DNA of 10,794 nucleotides from Verrucomicrobia subdivision 3 bacterium UBA7542. Its GTDB lineage: Bacteria; Verrucomicrobiota; Verrucomicrobiia; Limisphaerales; UBA11358. Shown in pieces: positions 1-6,467 of this stretch (position 1 is the first letter of the stretch; each line of letters opens with the position of its first letter). The stretch is taken from assembly GCA_002479245.1 (NCBI GenBank), contig DLMG01000030.1:1-10794 (forward strand). Direction: 5' to 3'. Below the pieces are notes generated by a model that saw nothing but the letters and a program-made list of their open reading frames with translations, had not been told where the DNA came from and searched no databases. Both the position numbers and the translations under genes were made by a program.

Positions 1-116
1 TGGTTATTCATCAATCCGCCGTCGCGAATGGTGCAATCGAGGACTTTGATTTCGGGCCGGTAGGAGAGCCAGCGGCTCTCCGGCGTTTCCCTGGGTTTGG
101 CAGTCTTGGGGCTCAT
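1..116 (-). CDS. Aldolase-domain (HMGL/DRE-TIM type) protein, N-terminal part only
   Basis: Only the first 38 codons are inside the window; the gene runs off its left edge. Reading the minus strand from the ATG at 116-114, the protein starts MSPKTAKPRETPESRW and then has VLDCTIRDGGLMNN at about residues 26-38. The pattern (L)D(C/T)T(I/L)RDG is the first strand of HMGL-like DRE-TIM metal-dependent aldolases and acyltransferases, where R and D take part in catalysis and metal binding. The variant DCTIRDGG is typical of 'aldolase catalytic domain' proteins related to 4-hydroxy-2-oxovalerate aldolase, often found in surface-sugar loci. The substrate cannot be told from this fragment. No Shine-Dalgarno sequence precedes the ATG. 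It diverges from the kinase gene at 974. Family assignment is fairly safe; the exact function is unknown. Confidence 0.75.
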   Translation of the reverse strand, partial: MSPKTAKPRETPESRWLSYRPEIKVLDCTIRDGGLMNN

Positions 117-285
117 AAGTTGGGTTTGAAAAAAGTATTCACGCGGCATTATCCAACAAACGGCATGAAACACAAGGCGGGAGTGAACGAAGGCGGATGG
201 ATTCTGAATGCCAACAGCCTGATTTTTAACCACGGATGAACATGGATTGAAACCGCGAAAAATGCGAACCATACGAAGTCCCCCT

Positions 286-317
286 GCCGCGTGAGGCGTA
301 AAAGCCTTTTACGCGGC
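286..317 (-). repeat. CGCGT-ended hairpin repeat (REP-like), copy 1
   Basis: An imperfect palindrome with outer arms GCCGCGT (286-292) and ACGCGGC (311-317) and inner arms AGGC (294-297) and GCCT (304-307). It carries GTGAGGC and AAGCCTTTTACGCG blocks. Three elements at 8837-8864, 8956-9021 and 9063-9092 have the same blocks in the opposite orientation, so this is a dispersed family and not a chance hairpin. It lies inside an otherwise open minus-strand frame starting at 412. Confidence 0.7.
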
Positions 318-542
318 CATCTCCGATCTTCTAACTGGCTGCCATCACTGAAAGTCTCCTGACGCACCACGGGAGCGTTCGTCCGGTACTTCTCACCCTT
401 TTTCACTTTCATGTTCCCACCGTAAGCACCCCACCCGACAGCGTCAACCAAATGCGGACATCGGCGTCAGCCGCGATGAATTTTGAAGCCGTGAGGAATC
501 ACCCCTGAAAGGAATTATGACAAAAAAGTCGAGAACGAGGAC

Positions 543-578
543 TACAAAACTTTGTCCCACGTGGGACAAAGTTTTGTA
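543..578. repeat. Perfect 36-bp palindrome
   Basis: The left half is TACAAAACTTTGTCCCAC (543-560), and the right half (561-578) is its exact reverse complement, with no spacer; the centre is CACGTG. As RNA it could form a stem of about 16 bp closed by an ACGT loop. No T-run follows on either strand, so it does not look like a classical Rho-independent terminator. The size and perfection suggest an operator-like protein site, a dispersed palindromic repeat, or a hairpin structure. It overlaps a 20-codon plus-strand ORF (517-579) that starts just after AAAGGA; I do not call that a gene. Confidence 0.85.
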
Positions 579-605
579 AACATCTTGTGATTGAAGAACT
601 TACCG

Positions 606-797
606 TTAGAAGGAAACGGGGCGGTTCTTATTATTGGCTAGTTTGGCCACGTAAAGCTGCGCCACGTGGCGAGTCGGGACGGCGTCGTTGCCGAGGTTTG
701 AACCTTTCAGGACCTGGTCCCCCGCTTTGAGCGTTACCAACGGTTGCGGCACCTTCAGATCGTGACTGGTCAGCGCCTGAAAGAGGTCGTCATTCAT
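606..797 (-). CDS. Possible small hypothetical protein (63 aa)
   Basis: The first in-frame ATG is at 797-795, giving a 63-residue product that starts MNDDLFQALTSHDLKVPQPL and ends NNKNRPVSF before TAA at 608-606. For: many codons end in G or C (GAC, CTC, GCG, CTG, ACC, GTG, AAC, GCC), as in real genes of this genome, and the composition is ordinary for a soluble protein. Against: there is no Shine-Dalgarno sequence, I recognise no family, and the frame stays open upstream to a TTG at 896 through sequence that looks like part of an inverted repeat (801-883). It could also be the 3' remnant of a longer decayed gene. Confidence 0.3.
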   Translation of the reverse strand: MNDDLFQALTSHDLKVPQPLVTLKAGDQVLKGSNLGNDAVPTRHVAQLYVAKLANNKNRPVSF

Positions 798-973
798 CTG
801 GGGGCGAGGCTGCCGACGAGCCGCCGCCTCCCACAGGACGGGATTTGGCGCGCCAAGGCCGGCCTCACGAGGACTCTCGCCCCACCGAAATTGCAAACTG
901 TACTACTTCCGAATTTGGGCTGGATTTTCAGTAACGGTTGGGCTGACACTTGCATGGCCACCCGGCAACCAAC

Positions 974-3112
974 ATGAGCGAGTCCAACCCATCCCATTCC
1001 CGCACGTCCAGCGTCGCCAGTGTCCTGATGCTCACGCGGTGGTTCCTCCGCACCCAGTTGTGGGTCTGGCCGCTGGTCGCGGCGCTGGTTCTCGTGTTCA
1101 TCGGCGTCTGGCTGCGCGTGAAAATGGAGGGCGCCACCAAACAGCAGATTGCCGACATGCTCCAGACCATCCTGAACGCCAACACCGAGGCGCTCCGTTC
1201 GTGGTCGGTCACCATGAAAACGGACGCGGAAAATCTCGCGGAGGACGACCGCGTGCGCGAACTCGTCGTCGGTCTGATTCAAAAGGCAAAATCCAGTTCG
1301 CAGGCCCAGGCAGCACTGCTGACGGCGCCACAGCTTTCGGCATTGCGCGCCCATCTGAAACCCGTGCTCGAACGCCGCGGCTTCAACGGGTTCCTGGTGC
1401 TGGACACGAATTTTCTGGTGGTCGCCTCGGGGCGCGACCAGCTCGTGGGCATGCAATCGCCCCCCGGCAACGCGGAACAGTTCGCCCCGTGCCTGGCCGG
1501 CAAGGCCCTGGTCACGCGGCCATTCCCCAGCGTGGCGCTGCTGCCGGACCAGCAAGGCAACCTGCGCACCGGCGTGCCCACCATGTTTGCCGTCGCACCC
1601 GTCCGGTCGGCTAACGGCCAGATCATTGCCGTGCTCGGGCTGCGCATCGCGCCGGACACGGACTTCACGCGCATCCTCGCCACGGCCCGCGCCGGCCTGA
1701 CCGGCGAGACCTATGCCTTTAGCCGCGATGGCAAACAACTTTCTGAAAGCCGTTTCGACAACGATCTCAAGCGCCTGGGATTGATCCCGGACGCGCCGGA
1801 CGCACGCTCGACCCTGACTCTGGAGTTGCGCGATCCGCTGGTGGATCTCAGCAAAGGAAGCCAGTCGCCCAAGCGCCGCACGGAACTGCCGTTCATCCAT
1901 GCGGTCAGCAAGGCTCTGGACGGTCACGCGGGCGTGGACGCCAATGGTTACCGCGATTACCGCGGCGTGCCGGTGGTGGGCGCGTGGACTTGGGTGGACG
2001 ATTTTGACATGGGCCTGGTCACGGAGATGGACCGGGCCGAGGCGTTCCGGCCGTTGCGGATACTGCGGGTGGGTTTCTGGTCCATCTTCGGGCTGCTGAT
2101 TGTCGGAGCGGTGCTGGTTTATGTGCTGATGCGCCTGGCCAACCGGCTGCAGGCAGCGGCACGGAAGGCGGCATTGAAGGCCAAACATCTTGGTCAATAC
2201 GCGCTGGACGACAAGATCGGCGAGGGCGCGTTCGGCTCGGTCTATCGCGCCCACCATGCGCTGATGCGCCGGCCGGTCGCGGTGAAATTGTTGCAGACGG
2301 AAAAGCTGAACCCGTCCAGCGCTGCGCGGTTTGAGCGGGAAGTGCAATTGACCAGCCAGTTGACCCACCCCAACACGATCACCCTCTACGATTACGGCCG
2401 CACCCCCGAAGGCATTTTCTACTACGCGATGGAGTATCTTGACGGCCTGACCCTCGGCCGGCTGGTGAAACAATACGGTGCGCAGCCGGAAGGCCGGGTC
2501 ATTTCCATCCTGCGGCAGGTCTGCGGCTCGCTCGCCGAAGCGCACGCCATCGGCCTGGTGCATCGCGACATCAAACCAGCCAACGTGTTCCTGACGCAGC
2601 GCGGCGGCGTGACGGACTTTGTCAAGGTGCTCGACTTCGGCCTCGTGAAAGTGCGCGACCCCCAGGGCGCGGCCGAATTGACTATGACCGAGGCCACGCT
2701 CGGCACACCGCTCTACATGTCACCCGAGGCCGTGGAACATTCCAACGAGGTGGACGCGCGCAGCGACCTCTACTCGTTGGGGGCGGTGGGTTACTTGCTC
2801 GTTACCGGTGAGGCGATGTTCGACTGTCTCACGCTGGGCGAAGTCTTGATGCACCAGGTGAAAGACCTGCCCGTGCGGCCCTCCGAACGATTGGGCAAGC
2901 CCGTGTCCCCGGATTTGGAGGAACTGTTGATGCGTTGTCTGGCCAAAAACCCCGCGTCACGTCCGGCCAATGCCCGCGAGTTGGACGACGCGCTGGCCCG
3001 CTGCCGGAGCGCGGCGGACTGGACGCGCGAGCTGGCCGATGAGTGGTGGCGCAAATTTGCCGCGACGCAAAGTGAGAAAACCGTGGTGACTACCCCGCCT
3101 GCGGCAAAATGA
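974..3112 (+). CDS. Membrane Ser/Thr protein kinase with extracytoplasmic Cache-like sensor
   Basis: A 712-aa protein. Numbered from the ATG at 974, a first membrane helix lies at about residues 27-47 (LWVWPLVAALVLVFIGVWL), a sensor region of about 310 residues follows, then a second helix at about 364-386 (GFWSIFGLLIVGAVLVYVLM), and a cytoplasmic Hanks-type kinase from about 407 to 675. Kinase motifs are complete: glycine loop GEGAFGSVY (416-424), VAVK with Lys438, C-helix Glu456 in FEREV, HRDIKPAN (530-537), DFG (554-556) and SPE (583-585), so it should be active. The membrane-flanked region resembles dCache ligand-sensor domains; the end, with GAWTWV and MGLVTEMDRAEAF, fits best. It should phosphorylate Ser/Thr targets in response to an outside signal. 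The only in-frame codon further upstream that could start it is a TTG at 950, and the ATG is preferred. No SD is seen. Ligand and targets are unknown. It lies about 475 bp upstream of the LemA/TPM operon. Confidence 0.93.
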   Translation: MSESNPSHSRTSSVASVLMLTRWFLRTQLWVWPLVAALVLVFIGVWLRVKMEGATKQQIADMLQTILNANTEALRSWSVTMKTDAENLAEDDRVRELVVGLIQKAKSSSQAQAALLTAPQLSALRAHLKPVLERRGFNGFLVLDTNFLVVASGRDQLVGMQSPPGNAEQFAPCLAGKALVTRPFPSVALLPDQQGNLRTGVPTMFAVAPVRSANGQIIAVLGLRIAPDTDFTRILATARAGLTGETYAFSRDGKQLSESRFDNDLKRLGLIPDAPDARSTLTLELRDPLVDLSKGSQSPKRRTELPFIHAVSKALDGHAGVDANGYRDYRGVPVVGAWTWVDDFDMGLVTEMDRAEAFRPLRILRVGFWSIFGLLIVGAVLVYVLMRLANRLQAAARKAALKAKHLGQYALDDKIGEGAFGSVYRAHHALMRRPVAVKLLQTEKLNPSSAARFEREVQLTSQLTHPNTITLYDYGRTPEGIFYYAMEYLDGLTLGRLVKQYGAQPEGRVISILRQVCGSLAEAHAIGLVHRDIKPANVFLTQRGGVTDFVKVLDFGLVKVRDPQGAAELTMTEATLGTPLYMSPEAVEHSNEVDARSDLYSLGAVGYLLVTGEAMFDCLTLGEVLMHQVKDLPVRPSERLGKPVSPDLEELLMRCLAKNPASRPANARELDDALARCRSAADWTRELADEWWRKFAATQSEKTVVTTPPAAK

Positions 3113-3173
3113 CCGGCCCTGAAAGGGTCGTGAAAGGGTCCTGGAATTGTGACCGCGTAAAGCTTCCAACTTC

Positions 3174-3190
3174 GTCCTGTATTGCAGGAC
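3174..3190. repeat. Short hairpin GTCCTG-TATTG-CAGGAC
   Basis: A perfect 6-bp stem with a 5-base loop, located 62 bp after the kinase stop codon. It has no following T-run, so a terminator role for the kinase transcript is possible but not supported. It may be part of a dispersed repeat. Confidence 0.4.
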
Positions 3191-3443
3191 TACGATGGAC
3201 AGGACGCCACGCGGCAGGCCAGCGTAATAATGTGGCGGCGAGTGACGCGCCCTACCTTGTTTGGCGTCCCGGGTTTGGGATTTGGAGCCGTTGCCGAATT
3301 CGACGCCACTTTGAAAATTCTCACTACATGAAATTTGATCCAAAAAAGCTGCGATACAGCAAGGAGGGCGGCGGCCGGTGCGTCAGTCTTTCGACAGAGC
3401 AGAAGCCAGAGGGCATCCTCCGTCGCCAATCCTCCTTCGCCGA

Positions 3444-3510
3444 GGCTACGGAGGACAAGGGGCTATGGAGGACAAGGGGCTATGGAGGACAAGGGGCTAT
3501 GGAGGACAGG
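3444..3510 (+). repeat. 17-bp tandem repeat, four copies
   Basis: The unit GGCTATGGAGGACAAGG occurs at 3444-3460 (one T-to-C change), 3461-3477, 3478-3494 and 3495-3510 (one A missing). The first copy is also the right half of a hairpin that begins TCCTCC at 3430 and has GCC/GGC inner arms, so the array probably arose by duplication of one arm of that hairpin. It is a candidate variable-number locus. No function is known. Confidence 0.9.
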
Positions 3511-3588
3511 GGGGCAACCGCGATTACGGACAACGGCAAATTTTGTAATTGTTGCCCGGCACGGAAAAGTTAAACTGTAACGGTCATT

Positions 3589-4227
3589 ATGAAAAAACTC
3601 GTCATTATTTTGGGTGTTCTGGTGGCGCTCGGCCTCCTGATTTTGATTCTGATTGCGGTGGCGGGCGGAAGTTATAATCGCCTCGTCAAACTGTCGCAGG
3701 CGGTGGACAGCCAATGGGCGCAGGTGCAAAACGTCTATCAACGCCGGGCCGATCTCGTCCCCAATCTCGTCGCCACCGTTTCCGGCGCGGCCAACTTCGA
3801 GAAATCCACGCTGACGGAAATCACTGCGGCGCGGGCGTCGGTGGGGCAGGTGAAGATTGACCCCAACACCGCGCCGAGCGATCCCGCCAAGCTGGCCGCG
3901 TTTGAACAGGCCCAAGGCCAGCTTTCGTCGGCCTTGTCCCGTTTGCTGGTGGTGGTGGAGCGGTATCCGGATTTGAAGGCGACCGAGAACTTCCGCGATT
4001 TACAAGCGCAACTGGAGGGCACGGAGAACCGCATCAGCGTCGAGCGCCGCGATTTCAACACGGCGGTCCAGGCTTATGACACAGCCATCAAATCGTTTCC
4101 GACGTTTCTCTATGCTGGCGTCTGTCATTTCTACGAGAAACCTTATTTTGCCGCCACCACCGGAGCCGAGACGCCGCCCAAAGTCCAGTTCGATTTCAAC
4201 AAACCGGCGGCGGCAACCAATCCTTGA
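3589..4227 (+). CDS. lemA: LemA family protein
   Basis: A 212-aa membrane-anchored protein. Residues 1-26 form a hydrophobic N-terminal helix (KKLVIILGVLVALGLLILILIAV). The LemA core then follows: SYNRLVKLSQAVDSQWAQVQ at about 28-47, the signature YQRRADLVPNLVATV (about 50-64), and long charged helices to residue 165. The protein ends with YEKPYFAA and KVQFDF, typical of the family. The function of LemA proteins is poorly defined; they have the N-terminus in the membrane and a helical domain, and in many bacteria they sit beside TPM/YgcG-type genes, as here. The ATG at 3589 is the first start that gives the anchor helix. The next gene begins 3 bp after the stop, so the two are almost surely co-transcribed. 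Family call is secure; physiological role is not. Confidence 0.95.
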   Translation: MKKLVIILGVLVALGLLILILIAVAGGSYNRLVKLSQAVDSQWAQVQNVYQRRADLVPNLVATVSGAANFEKSTLTEITAARASVGQVKIDPNTAPSDPAKLAAFEQAQGQLSSALSRLLVVVERYPDLKATENFRDLQAQLEGTENRISVERRDFNTAVQAYDTAIKSFPTFLYAGVCHFYEKPYFAATTGAETPPKVQFDFNKPAAATNP

Positions 4228-4230
4228 ATC

Positions 4231-4983
4231 TTGCGACGACTCTGCGCCATCTTGGTTTTGCTATTTGGCTTCCGGCTATTGGCGGATGAAGTCATCCCGC
4301 CCCCGCCAACGGCCTATTTCAACGACTACGCGCACGTCGTCTCCGCCGGGACGGCGGCGCAGTTGAACAAGACACTCGAAGATTTTGAGCGCCAAAGCTC
4401 CGATCAAATCGTGGTGGCCGTTTTCCCGAAAATGCAGTCGGACTCATCCATTGAAGATTACACCGTGCGCGTGGCGCGGTCGTGGCAGGCGGGACAAAAG
4501 GGAAAAAACAACGGGGCGGTGCTTTTTGTTTTCGTGCAGGACCACAAAATGTTTTTGCAGGTCGGCTACGGATTGGAAGGCGTCCTGCCCGACGCGCTTT
4601 GCAAGCGAATCATTGACGAGCAAATTACGCCGCGTTTCAAGGCCGGCGATTTCGACGGCGGCCTGACGGCGGGGGTGCGGGGCATCCTCGCGGCGACCAA
4701 GGGCGAATACAAGGGAACCGGCGCAACAGTGTCAGACAGTCGGACCCCACACGGATCAAGCAGTTCCTTCCTTGGCTTTGGATTTATCGTGTTGATCGTC
4801 ATCATTATTTTTTTCGCGCGAGGATCGGGAATGTTTTTTCCTTGGTTATTACTCTCCAGCAGCGGCTCAAGCCGTGGTTGGGGCGGTGGTGGTTTTTCAA
4901 GCGGCGGCGGCGGATTTTCTGGTGGAGGCTTTTCCGGTGGCGGCGGCAGTTTTGGCGGCGGCGGCGCGGGAGGGAGCTGGTAA
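4231..4983 (+). CDS. TPM-domain (YgcG/Psb32 type) exported membrane protein with Gly-rich tail
   Basis: A 250-aa protein. Residues 1-18 look like a signal peptide (RRLCAILVLLFGFRLLA). The TPM domain spans about 28-157, with YFNDYAHVVSAG at its start, QIVVAVFPKM (59-68), GQKGKNNGAVLFVFVQDHKMFLQVGYGLEGVLPD across 88-121 (split by the family's conserved N-G and G-Y-G-L-E-G positions), and the late FDGGLTAGVRGI. A membrane helix follows at about 182-196, and the last 40 residues are almost all Gly/Ser, ending GGGGAGGSW, a common end for this family. The start must be TTG at 4231: no in-frame ATG exists before the domain, and an internal start would lose the signal peptide. It begins 3 bp after lemA and is followed 3 bp later by a second TPM gene. 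TPM domains have been linked to envelope functions and, for some members, to phosphatase activity; the role here is not known. Confidence 0.92.
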   Translation: MRRLCAILVLLFGFRLLADEVIPPPPTAYFNDYAHVVSAGTAAQLNKTLEDFERQSSDQIVVAVFPKMQSDSSIEDYTVRVARSWQAGQKGKNNGAVLFVFVQDHKMFLQVGYGLEGVLPDALCKRIIDEQITPRFKAGDFDGGLTAGVRGILAATKGEYKGTGATVSDSRTPHGSSSSFLGFGFIVLIVIIIFFARGSGMFFPWLLLSSSGSSRGWGGGGFSSGGGGFSGGGFSGGGGSFGGGGAGGSW

Positions 4984-4986
4984 CTT

Positions 4987-5385
4987 ATGCACCCGCGAAC
5001 CTTCTCCAAACATCTGCACCACGACAAAATTGTCGCGGCGATTCGTGATGCCGAACACAAGACCTCCGGCCAAATCCGGGTCAGCATCAGCCACAAACAC
5101 GTTGACGACCCCGTCGCCGCCGCGCAGGCGGAATTCCTGCGCCTGGGCATGAACCAGTCCCCCGAACGGAACGGCGTGCTGATTTTCGTGTCCCCTCGCG
5201 CGCACAAGTTTGCCGTCATCGGCGATGAAGGCGTTCACGCGAAGTGCGGGGATGAATTCTGGCGGAAGCTGGCGGACGCCATGACCGGCTACTTTCGCAA
5301 ATCCGAATTTACGCCGGGCATCATCCACGGCGTGCAAAAGGCCGGCGACCTGCTGGCGGAGCATTTCCCGCGTCAGCGCGGATGA
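4987..5385 (+). CDS. Short TPM-domain protein
   Basis: A 132-aa protein made of little more than one TPM domain: TSGQIRVSISHKHVDDP at about 26-42, ERNGVLIFVSPRAHKFAVIGDEGVH split over 60-84, then CGDEFWRKLADAM and FTPGIIHGVQKAGDLL. It lacks a signal peptide, a membrane helix and the Gly-rich tail of its upstream neighbour, so it is probably cytoplasmic or acts at the membrane through LemA or the larger TPM protein. LemA, long TPM, short TPM is a recurring gene order in Bacteria. The last 13 bases overlap the end of the convergent acyltransferase gene. Biochemical role unknown. Confidence 0.88.
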   Translation: MHPRTFSKHLHHDKIVAAIRDAEHKTSGQIRVSISHKHVDDPVAAAQAEFLRLGMNQSPERNGVLIFVSPRAHKFAVIGDEGVHAKCGDEFWRKLADAMTGYFRKSEFTPGIIHGVQKAGDLLAEHFPRQRG

Positions 5386-6200
5386 CCGGGCCGTTGGCCG
5401 GCGATGGACAAAAAGGAATCAGTCTTGGAATTGCGACATTTTTCCACTGCCTCATTCTTTAATTTCAGCATTTCAGAATGTAATTGCTGCGCCAACTCCT
5501 TGCGGCTGGCGGCAATGGATTGAATGGGGGCAAATCGAACCGAAGCCCGGAAGGTGCGCTTGCTCAACAGGTTCAGCAGGTGCCCAAAAAACGTCACGTC
5601 GCCCCAATAACAAACTTCTGTGCCCGCGTCGCCATCGTCGAGTTCATACTGAATCAAGCTGATGGAAAGGGAATGAATTTGCCGCGTGGCCGGCTCCAGC
5701 AACGATGACTTGAACGGCAAGACGGTCTGGCCGTCCGAACTCGTTCCTTCGGGAAACACAACCACCAGCGCGCCGCCATCGAGCGCGGTTTGGACGGCGG
5801 CATTCACCGGCGCGACGTCCATCCGCCGTCCGCGATCAATAAACAGCGTGCCCGCCAGCCGGGCGAGCCAGCCGATGACCGGCCACGATTTGATTTCGTG
5901 TTTCGCGACAAAAACCGCGGGCGTGAGCGACGCCATCACCGGCACGTCGAGGTAGCTCAAATGATTGCTCACGAGCAGGCCGCCGGACGGGACCGGCCCG
6001 GCGACTTGCGCTTCGAATTTGAAAATTCGCAGGTGGCGGCGGGAAGCCCGTTGCAGCCACAAGGCACGCGCGGCCAACGCGGATTTTTTTGGACGGAACG
6101 CGCAGCGGATCAAAAAATCAAACAGCGCGATAATAACTTCGCCGGCAAACCAAAGCAGCCGCCCCAGAACGCGGAATGGATGTCGGCGCAATCCTTTCAT
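5373..6200 (-). CDS. PlsC-type 1-acylglycerol-3-phosphate acyltransferase family protein
   Basis: A 275-aa protein starting at the ATG at 6200. An N-terminal hydrophobic segment (about 12-34) suggests membrane association. The acyltransferase motifs are present: NHLSYLD with the His80-x4-Asp85 catalytic pair, KHEIKSWPVIG (100-110), LFIDRGRR (119-126) and FPEGTSS (149-155). These fit the PlsC/LPLAT superfamily, which transfers an acyl chain to lysophosphatidic acid or a related lysolipid. The region after about 165 is longer and less typical (YWGDVTFFGHLLNLL), as in membrane-lipid remodelling homologues (ornithine-lipid or lysophospholipid acyltransferases), so I give no gene symbol. It is transcribed alone and converges on the TPM operon with a 13-bp overlap. 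No Shine-Dalgarno sequence is seen. Confidence 0.9.
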   Translation of the reverse strand: MKGLRRHPFRVLGRLLWFAGEVIIALFDFLIRCAFRPKKSALAARALWLQRASRRHLRIFKFEAQVAGPVPSGGLLVSNHLSYLDVPVMASLTPAVFVAKHEIKSWPVIGWLARLAGTLFIDRGRRMDVAPVNAAVQTALDGGALVVVFPEGTSSDGQTVLPFKSSLLEPATRQIHSLSISLIQYELDDGDAGTEVCYWGDVTFFGHLLNLLSKRTFRASVRFAPIQSIAASRKELAQQLHSEMLKLKNEAVEKCRNSKTDSFLSIAGQRPGHPR

Positions 6201-6353
6201 GCGCGAGTTTCAAACACGATGACGGTGGCGGTCAACCAAGAAAATGAAAGGTCACCCATTGGCGTGAGCGGTCAAGAGCGAAAAAGCATCTCCTTCAAAC
6301 AGCCTTTTTCTTAAAAGCCGTTTTTGTCTTTGGCCGGTGCGGACGGCGGGCCA

Positions 6354-6361
6354 TAACCGTT
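6354..6361. repeat. Left target-site duplication TAACCGTT
   Basis: This exact octamer occurs immediately outside the left terminal inverted repeat and again immediately outside the right one (8651-8658). An 8-bp duplication is in the range made by IS1-family transposases (mostly 8-9 bp). Joining the flanks across one copy would restore an uninterrupted intergenic sequence between the acyltransferase and deacetylase genes. Confidence 0.85.
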
Positions 6362-6383
6362 GGTCGTGCAACATTAGCGTGGT
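6362..6383 (+). repeat. Left terminal inverted repeat
   Basis: Twenty of 22 bases match the reverse complement of 8629-8650: GGTCGTGC, one mismatch, ACAT, one mismatch, AGCGTGGT. The match stops at base 23. Length and end structure fit an IS1-type transposase end. Confidence 0.85.
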
Positions 6384-6425
6384 TGGTTTTTTGCCCAAAA
6401 CTGGCTTCTGGTGCTAAAACAAGCG

Positions 6426-6448
6426 AAACACCAATAACGACGGTGTTT
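6426..6448 (+). promoter_or_regulatory. Hairpin AAACACC/GGTGTTT ahead of the ATPase gene
   Basis: A 7-bp perfect stem (6426-6432 with 6442-6448), a 9-base loop, and further Ts to 6450. It lies 19 bp upstream of the first ATG of the ATPase (6468) and inside the mobile element. It could act as a weak terminator that shields the cargo from read-through, as an operator for a dimeric repressor, or as a 5' UTR structure. The stem is A/T-heavy, so the effect may be small. Confidence 0.35.
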
Positions 6449-6467
6449 TTGTTGCAATGGCCGCTGA

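Larger units (their letters stand above)
117..973. other. Gene-poor intergenic region between divergent genes
   Basis: I see no convincing full-length gene in these 857 bases. They hold a CGCGT-ended hairpin repeat (286-317), a perfect 36-bp palindrome (543-578), a weak minus-strand ORF (606-797) and a loose inverted repeat with GGGGCGAG/CTCGCCCC ends (801-883). The stretch at about 225-250 (AACCACGGATGAACATGGAT) resembles a decayed piece of the CACGGATGAA-type dispersed repeat seen in many environmental bacterial genomes; that resemblance is from memory. Promoters for the two flanking divergent genes must lie here, but no clear -35/-10 pair stands out. Confidence 0.6.
3113..3588. other. Intergenic region with hairpins and a tandem array
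   Basis: No credible gene is seen in these 476 bases. The contents, in order, are: a short direct repeat TGAAAGGGTC (3120-3129 without its first base shared, and 3131-3140); a GTCCTG/CAGGAC hairpin (3174-3190); a TCCTCC/GGAGGA stem (3430-3455); and a 17-bp tandem array (3444-3510). A frame is open on the plus strand for much of the region, but it reads straight through the repeats, and its predicted peptide around them (SSFAEATEDK) is the kind of read-through product seen in over-called genes. Confidence 0.6.

Noticed and set aside
543..578. Rho-independent terminator
   Set aside because: Despite the strong potential stem, no T-run follows on either strand.
517..579. A 20-codon ORF after AAAGGA that contains the palindrome
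   Set aside because: Too short to support, the spacing from AAAGGA to ATG is very short, and two-thirds of it is dictated by the palindrome.
794..2563. A 589-codon open frame on the minus strand opposite the kinase
   Set aside because: It is antisense to a kinase with all catalytic motifs. Long antisense frames are common opposite GC-rich genes, and its translation is rich in R, H, Q and A with no recognisable domain.
3444..3510. CRISPR array
   Set aside because: The 17-bp units are directly adjacent with no unique spacers, and no cas genes are near.
3109..3573. A 154-codon plus-strand frame between the kinase and lemA
   Set aside because: It runs through the hairpin and tandem repeats and overlaps the kinase stop; the peptide is the typical product of translated repeat DNA. 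No family resemblance or start signal.
3552..3576. Sigma-70-like promoter for lemA (TTGCCC and TAAACT)
   Set aside because: The spacing is only 13 bp, too short for a standard promoter.
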